NCBI GenBank assembly: GCA_000469685.2
Contig: LS997563.1
Span: 10,628,940-10,692,939, forward strand
Length of the DNA stretch: 64,000 nucleotides
From: Haemonchus contortus
Lineage: Eukaryota > Nematoda > Chromadorea > Rhabditida > Trichostrongylidae
Direction of reading: 5' to 3'
The stretch's first letter is position 1, and the number at the start of each line of letters is the position of its first letter. A program made the position numbers and the translations under genes. Below, piece by piece: positions 57,384 through 64,000 of the stretch. The notes under the pieces are model-generated. The model searched no databases. It was not told the origin of the DNA and worked only from the letters and a program-made list of their open reading frames with translations.

Positions 57384-59767
57384 TACATTATGAATTACTT
57401 GCAATCATCCTAAAGCTTATTACTCTATACTGAGCCACTGCGTAGCCACTGACTATTATACTATTCATATCTCTGATCCAGGACTTGTTTTTAGATTCAT
57501 GATTGTAACCTTTGCAAATTATTGCAGCCTTTTCAAATATTTATCACTGTGAAGCAGCCAAACTTGTATGTATCTACAGTCACCTATACTTGTTTGCTTG
57601 TAAAGGCACGACTGATATGGGATGGATTCGCCTCGTGTTAGTTGTGGCATGAGTCAAGGTGCGTCTACTACCAGCGGAATTGAGCCTGCGCGACAGCTAC
57701 TACTGGACAGGCACGCTTGTTTGTTACGTATTGCGGACCCTGGTCGTTAAAAAATAACATTCCGTCCAATAGCCTATGAGAAGTGATTGTTTCGAATTGT
57801 TCAGCCGTTACCCTACCTTTTACGTAGCCAATTTAGGTTGTGCCTATTTTTATGTGCTTGTAAGTGTGTTATTGTACCTTACACATGGAATTAAAATTTC
57901 ATTGCTATGATATTATTTTTGTTGATGAGCTGATCTTCCCCCAAGGTGCACTCTTAGCTGTCCATCCAATCAACTGACTAGTTACAGCACGGAGTCACAG
58001 AGTTCTACTTATGTGAAGACATAATAGAGCTGGGGGTACTTATTCTTTTCGAAGAATCAGTTCTGCACATTCCCCGCTGAGAAAGTCCTTAGATACTCCG
58101 AAGCGAGTCCAGTATGAAAGTTTTAGTTCCTTCTATAACATGGAGAGCGACTGCTCTTCGGATCTACTTTTAGTTATGCGTATCAAGACCACCGAATAGG
58201 GTTACTAGATATGCTTTATAGTCTAAAGTTTAAAGGCTTTATAGTAGACGAGAACTAGGATAAAATGTATCTAAAGCTTATCTTTTTCCGAGCCACCCTA
58301 AGCTTTCAGGGTCAAGGATACTGAAAGCTAAAGGTCAATCAAGGAAAGTAAGAGAAAAAAGTTCCAGAAATTAGTTCGAAATTGAAAATGCTTGAAAGAT
58401 CAGAGTTACTGATAAGGATAAGGTTGAGATGAACTTGTGGTAAACTCTAAACCTGAAGATAAGCCGAAGTAGGCTGAAAAGTAGGTATGCTAGTACATTA
58501 GTGCCTTACCTGTGCGGTCGATGGTCACGGAGGTGGCAGGCTACCAGGAAAGCGATCACATTTCGGTAAGCTCTACACATTGTTTCTTAGGACTAGGCAC
58601 TAGTATTCTCCTACAGCATACTCCTCCCTCCTCCGTATACATATACCCCTAGGAAGAAAAGGGGAGGAGAGTTGGGTGGGGAAGAGGAGGGATAGAGCTG
58701 CTTTGCCACGATTAATCTACCTCTACTATCTCAAAGTTGAGCAATCGGAATCATCAATCTCTTCCGAAACGCTGAACACCGATCGTTTGCCCATCACTAC
58801 CTTCACCCGATTCTAACCAAAGCGCTTCAGCCACGAGATAGAGCTTTCATGTTCATTTGGGTTACAAGGCAACTTAGGTCTTCTATATATCATTCACATT
58901 AAAGGTTATATTCAACAAGTCATCTGTGAGTGACAAGAACTTGGTGAGTATTTTCTCCGTTCTACAAGAATTAGTACTAGTGGGGTTCGATCACAATCTT
59001 GGGTTCCGCATATCCCTTGTTGACCACCAAGCAACTAAGAGCATAGCCGCAGCGGTACATCAACTTTGCTCTCGGCTCTGCAACTGCTTCGCCTGCGGTA
59101 CACTGACAGCGTAGACACCGAATAGGAGCCCGACAGTAGACTTGTAGGAAGGCACGATAACCAACTTAGAAGAGATTTGATCCTTGGAAATAGAGAAAGA
59201 AAAAAGTATGAATGCTGGTCCACAGTGACGTGACTGGGCGCAGTCGCTGCGGTAGCAAACCACTTCGTTTGGGGTGAGCTCCGAAAGGAAGACAACATGC
59301 TACCACAACCGCTTGCCGGGAAGATGCTTGAGAAAATGGGCTTGAGATAGGGATCACCCTTATCAAGAGTTTCTGTTCATCGCATTGCTGAACAGAGTCT
59401 TCTTAGCTCTAATCCTTTGTATAGAACAGTAGCAAGAGATCACTTGGATTTAAAATGACATCCATTCACTTTCAGGATTCGACCTTCTCATCCGAAGTTA
59501 GTTGAGCAAGTTGTTTCGGTCAACTGAGGTTGTTTTCAATAGCCGTTGAAAAAAGCTATTAGTGGCAGAGTAGCCAGAACAAACGTTTCTCGATATCAGC
59601 GATCAAAAGCACAACGCGTCTCTCTCACCGCATGCATGACGCGGGTGGCGAAAATGGGGTATCGCAACCCCTTCCGGCGTGACGAGCTTGCCCCTCTCGA
59701 CCATCCGTCGTGAGAAGGAAGAGTGATAGTTTACGGTTTATATTGACAGCGGGGTGCTCTCTGCCTA
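57384..59767. other. Intergenic, no supported gene
   Basis: AT-rich, with short frames only. Nothing recognisable on either strand. Confidence 0.5.
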
Positions 59768-59889
59768 CTTTCATAGTCCACGATTTGGCGAGCGACCGAA
59801 CGATCCGTCGCTCAATCGGTCGAGGAGGCGGCGCTAGCCACGGGCGCCGCCGAGCGATCGGTCGCTCGCCAAATCGTGGACTATGAAAG
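59768..59889. repeat. GC-rich fold-back element, subfamily 1 (best copy)
   Basis: A 122-bp hairpin: CTTTCATAGTCCACGATTTG ... CAAATCGTGGACTATGAAAG, arms continuing through GCGAGCGACCG with few mismatches, centre GGCGGCGCTAGCC. The next 250 bp contain further GACCGACCGAC / GTCGGTCG pairings. Confidence 0.85.
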
Positions 59890-60481
59890 CAGCCTCTGAG
59901 TTTAAGGACTTGCGTTGTTTTAACCGAAGTGCGACCGACCGACAGCGTTGCTGGACACTCCTTGACAATTGCGTTCAGTCGGTCGATGTGGATGGATCCA
60001 GCGTTGTCAGCAGGTGGCCGGCAACCGTCGATCGGTTGCTCGTCGGTTGAAAGAATTCACGTCGTTGAAGTTTGCGGGAGGATACGGAGATCGTCGCAGA
60101 ACCACTAATGCTGCTGTGAAAACCCTGGGAGAAATACCACCAACAAATGTGTGATGATATAGTGTCACTTATATCCCTACTATGACTTCCCTTACTGTAC
60201 TAGATGATACCTCATACCTTACCTTACTCTACTAGATGATATACCGTATACAGTAGCAAATATACCCAGTAATGAAGGGTTCAGGAATTGCACTTAAAAA
60301 TTTTTGGCCAAGAACATTACTGCTGGTAGTGTGGGCAGTGCAAAGTGCGGTACTTATCATAGTATAGTGTGGGTAGATCCCTTATCAATATCCGTTCATA
60401 CTCAGACCGACCCTTCCATTTCTCAGCATTCGATCGATAGTTGACAGAACCGTGGGATTTTGAAGCTCCGGTATGTGATTG

Positions 60482-60680
60482 ACTGCTTTCAGACTTCAAC
60501 AATTCGACCGACGCCCGTCCGTCGCGTGCGTGCGAGCGCGGCGGCGCTAGCCACTTGACAACACTGGCACGTGATCCATCGGCGTCCAATGTTGTCAACG
60601 CCTGTTTAGCGCAGCCGTCGCTCGCACGCAATGGACAGACGGACGACGGTTGAATAGTTGAAGTCTGATAGCAGCCATCG
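60482..60680. repeat. GC-rich fold-back element, subfamily 2 (second copy)
   Basis: Ends CTGCTTTCAGACTTCAAC and GTTGAAGTCTGATAGCAG; central TTGACAACACTGGCACGTG and AATGTTGTCAACG. Same plan as 4534-4735. Confidence 0.8.
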
Positions 60681-61055
60681 TCTCAGTAAGTCACACGATT
60701 CTGAATGGAAGCGTAGTCGATAACGTGGACGCTAGGCAGCAGGGATTGATTGGAGCCAAAAACATTGTTTTTTTCAAAATAACTGGAAAACCCAGGTAGC
60801 CATTTGTGGATATGTCATACTTAACCATTACATTACATATGCAGTCGTACACGGTAGCATCAACGAAATGCACTTGCCCATCGAGAGTGGTCATCGAACA
60901 GCGCTGTTATTGTAAAGGAACGCAAGGTATCCTTATCACCCTCTTGTCCTTACTTCAAAATTCTGATGACACTAACGATTAGTAAGGGGGATTATCAGTT
61001 TTCATGGTGGCCCACAAAACTTAAGGGTTCGTTCTAACGACAAACAAGATTTCAG

Positions 61056-64000
61056 ATGAAACTTTCACAATCCATATTCCCTTACAACATATGAATGAAC
61101 GCGAATATAAGCCGGAACGCTTCAAAACGCTCTTAGTTATGATCTGTTTTCTGATCGTCGGTCTGATTAACCATTTTGTACTTGCCGTTGTAACAGACAT
61201 TATAAGCCAGTGAGTCTATGCATGACATTCAGCCAATGCATGTTTTTTCTTTACTAATCTCTCAAATGGGAGACATACTGATGTATTTAAGTGGGTAGGG
61301 TATCTTCCCCCTGAACGGCTTGTCGCGCTTGCAGCACTCTATCGCGCGCTATGAAGGGAAAGATTTGAATTTCCAGTGGAAGGATACGGCAGTCGCCCAA
61401 CCACTGCCGCTGGCCAAGGGAATTCTGGGAGAAGTTCCGTCACGCGTATCAAGTGGGAGGAGTGATTTAGCGGCAAAGGTACACCATCACGTTCGCATGA
61501 TTCGGGATCAAATACCGCTCGAATTGAAAGGCCAACCGAGCCTTCCATCCCTCCAATGTCGCTTTATCGGCATCGGGTGCGCTTCGGAGTGCGCGTCCGT
61601 CTAAACTAGGTCACGCCGCAGCCATCGCATGCGGCGGGTCAGCCCGCGATACTTGACAGACGTCGCAGTTGTCAGTGGGATTTGTGGTCCACGGCAGTCA
61701 GCCAAAGAGAACATGGCGCATACAAATGCAATTATTCGCTACTGACACGAATCGGTACTGTAACGTCATCTTGAGACCTCAGGGGTAACGGAACTTCTCC
61801 CCTATCGCGGCATTCTCCCTCGCGACATGCGGCAAATGTCACTGCAATTACCGTACTCACCTCGCCTCCCGCCGATCGATAGGACGCGATATTTTTCCTT
61901 GACTGGCTTGCTTTTCATTTGATTTTATCGTTTTTTCATCTGTTTCTTCTTAGTTTTCATGTTTATTAGACTTGATTAATTAAAATGACTCCTCCTATAT
62001 AAACGACGATCAAGACCGCATTGGAATTGAAAAGAGCGGCCAGCCATTTCAAATAATTAAAGGACTCCCTACCTCACAAATTGCGCGCTCCAAACTTCCA
62101 TAGTAATCCTGCGATGGGCGGCGGGTGCGGCGTGTGCGACGCCGTGTTAGGGAAGAAGTTCCCGGACTCGAGACCTCAGTGTGCTGCACCGCGCGCAAAA
62201 CGGCCTGACCTCGTTCGGGAGGATAAAAAGCACTGACTTGTAGATAGCGTGGACACAATAGGCTACTGTTGGGCAACACACGCATACTCCCACTACGATC
62301 CAGAACACATGGAGCAATGACAAGGCACATCACCTGCGCTCCAGTGGACCGAGAATTAATTTACAATTCACATCGGTTTGGCCCCACTAGTAACTTTGGG
62401 AAGCAATTATGCTTCTCAAATGCCACAATGATTCTGGGACGATGTCGAATGAGTGGCTTAACCAAAAATAAACGAGAATGGTGATTCCTGATGATGGTTA
62501 TCAATCGATTCAGGTTGCCACTTCCCGATTTCACACATTCTATTATTCCTCAAAACGACTTTTTGAGACATATGGGAGATTTCTTTACAGCTGCAGCAGG
62601 ATTTCTGTTGATACTAATCTGCTGTGTATTCCACAAGCACAGGTAGATAATTTGTAATTAAACTACCTACAAATATTCAGGGCGTTGAGCAGGAAAAGGC
62701 AAAGGTCGAAAGGTTTAGTCAGTCTGCCCCAGTCCACCTAGGGCTCAATGGGAGTTTAATGCTCAGACAGCCATATTGGTCATTCTTCATCCTACCCACG
62801 GGTACAACTTTCATCTCCTCAGTTATCTATGTCCTCGAAGTCCGCTATAGTCACTTATTGAAGCCCAGTTTAACTGCTGCGTATCCAATAAGTCCAATCG
62901 ATACCGATCTGTCTTCAGCAGAAGCACTGGCGCTTTCCTCATTGGGTTATGGGTTGTTTACCTCCCTTCATGGGTTCCCGTACTCCGGTACTGTGACTGT
63001 TTCAGGACAACATCAAGCATAACACAATGATTCCCATTTCAGATGGATTGTCACTCGACGTCTCTGCTACATCCTTACTGTACTATACATGATGCGAGCT
63101 ATTAGCATTTGTCTTACTCATATTCCATCAGGATTTCAGGAAAGCGAAAATCAGTTCGTTTTCAGTTCAATACTCATGGAAATGGAATATAAGGTGTTGA
63201 ACTGACTCCTATCCTCACTTACTTGCGATGGGCGACCTCGGAAGACGGGCAGTAGGACAGATTTTGTAAAATCGATTCGCCGCACACGGCTGTAGCGGAC
63301 CACTCTTTCGCCTTTATTACAGTCGATGTGCGATCATTATTTAGGCACGACTCCACTGTTTGTTCTTTCGTTCCTGTATTTCTTACCTTCTGCTGCATCC
63401 CGCTACATTCTCTCGCGCACGGCGTCCCTCTCGCCACGACGCGACAATTTCGATCCTACTGCATCACACCCCGCGACCTCTCTTCGCGGGCCTCTGATTC
63501 TTTAGTTCGCCGGCTCGCCGATCCAATCAATCAATGGCGATCATTTCAGCAGGTTCCCTCATTCTGCAGCCTAGCGTCGACTATAAATACTGCGTTAGAC
63601 ATCTCGAATATACCTACTTACACAGTTCTTTTCAAAGTGAATTACAGAATTTGCGTACCACCGAATCCCGATCCGCATCCGACTGTAAACAGTGTTCTGA
63701 CCAAGTTTTTGAGCGTTTCATTAACTGTAAGCTTTTGGACATTTTCAGAGCATTCGTTCATTTGACTTTAGCCACATAATTACACCAAATTACGAACACA
63801 CTACGATGGCATAGTCCCCCTCAGCTGACCATCAGTCGCTCGGATTGACAATTTTTTTCCAGTTTGGATTGCAAGTGCAATTAACGGAGGATAAACTATT
63901 TTGTGGTGATATGTTGTTCTCTGGACACACTACAGCCATATCAACAAGTTGTTTCTTCCTCAACTATTATACACCACATTCTTTATGGCCCTTGAAGTAG
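61056..64000 (+). CDS. Sphingomyelin synthase-related protein, 5' half (cut by window end)
   Basis: Exons 61056-61209, 62514-62642, 63043-63193 and 63863 to beyond 64000 join in frame. It is a polytopic ER/Golgi phosphocholine or phosphoethanolamine ceramide transferase family. Seen: EREYKPERFKTLLVMICF (first membrane segment), the family's LPLPDFTHSIIPQNDF luminal loop, FFTAAAGFLLILICCVF, RRLCYILTVLYMMRAISICL, then the active-site motif CGDMLFSGHTTAI with its catalytic His. The second His-Asp motif lies outside the window. The first coding exon is uncertain: MNEREY at 61091 could be the start, or the exon continues from an unseen upstream exon through TTTCAG at 61055. The first intron carries a MULE-like element and a SINE. 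Confidence 0.87.
61310..61680. repeat. GC-rich repeat related to 57090-57200
   Basis: CGCGCTATGAAGGGAAAGAT... and AGTGGAAGGATACGGCAGTC recall the segment near 57110-57180 and, more weakly, 60080-60140. In an intron; no TIRs resolved. Confidence 0.5.
61783..62169 (-). mobile_element. MULE-like non-autonomous element, copy 4
   Basis: A 387-bp copy, reverse orientation, flanked by the 10-bp duplication GAGACCTCAG (61773-61782 and 62170-62179). In the first visible intron of the sphingomyelin synthase-like gene. The right tip is CCCGGACTC (one change). Confidence 0.92.
62205..62310 (+). repeat. SINE body fragment, copy 7
   Basis: GGGAGGATAAAAAGCACTGA, then CACACGCATACTCCCACTACG and GATCCAGAACAC; the 3' half of the SINE family, head missing. 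Lies 36 bp after MULE-like copy 4. Confidence 0.6.

Noticed and set aside
62759..63022. 87-codon ORF between exons of the sphingomyelin synthase-like gene
   Set aside because: The flanking exons join in frame without it, and it holds no family motif.
1..64000. CRISPR arrays, bacterial operons, replication origins
   Set aside because: Nothing of the kind is present; introns and retroelements show a eukaryotic nuclear region.

Overview
This window looks like nuclear DNA of a parasitic nematode, most probably a strongylid such as a hookworm. The evidence is small spliced genes with TTTTCAG-type acceptors and very short 3' UTRs, a double-domain ASP (SCP/TAPS, CAP-domain) gene, SXP/RAL-2-type secreted genes, a Cer-like Ty3/Gypsy element, mariner relics and a CR1-type LINE. 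The species call is inference. No bacterial-style operons are present, and genes were rebuilt exon by exon from splice signals and reading-frame continuity.

Layout. 0.5-7.0 kb: two head-to-tail genes (A, partial at the left edge, and B) for a divergent Bax-inhibitor-1-like multi-pass membrane protein; a third copy (C) lies inverted at 34.2-36.1 kb. 8.3-29.5 kb: a direct tandem duplication. Each unit has a linker histone H1 gene (minus strand) and the 3' exons of an ASP gene. Unit 1 (8.3-23.5 kb) was enlarged by a 7.8-kb LTR retrotransposon and several mariner insertions. Unit 2 (23.6-29.5 kb) is compact, keeps a four-TM membrane gene missing from unit 1, and its ASP 3' exons belong to a double-CAP gene running to 31.8 kb. 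Unit 2 preserves empty sites for several unit 1 insertions, so insertion order can be read. 37.8-42.3 kb: two SXP/RAL-2-type secreted protein genes in tandem. 43.0-47.2 kb: a small family of Gly/Tyr/Gln-rich peptides (two intact genes, one pseudogene). 50.7-57.4 kb: a His-rich secreted peptide gene with an antisense CR1-type LINE in its last intron. 61.1-64.0 kb: the first part of a sphingomyelin synthase-related gene cut by the right edge.

Mobile DNA dominates. A family of 378-388 bp elements is present four times, each time flanked by a perfect 10-bp target duplication, which points to Mutator-like (MULE) mobilisation. One copy splits the pol region of the LTR retrotransposon. A tRNA-headed SINE family (at least seven copies), two subfamilies of GC-rich fold-back elements with GCTGCTTTCA ends, and a 35-bp-arm hairpin make up much of the remaining intergenic and intronic DNA.

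Functionally the host genes share no pathway. They cover chromatin (H1), membranes and lipids (BI-1-like, sphingomyelin synthase-like) and secreted proteins typical of parasitic nematodes (ASP, SXP/RAL-2, small Gly- or His-rich peptides). The recurring theme is local gene duplication followed by transposon remodelling.
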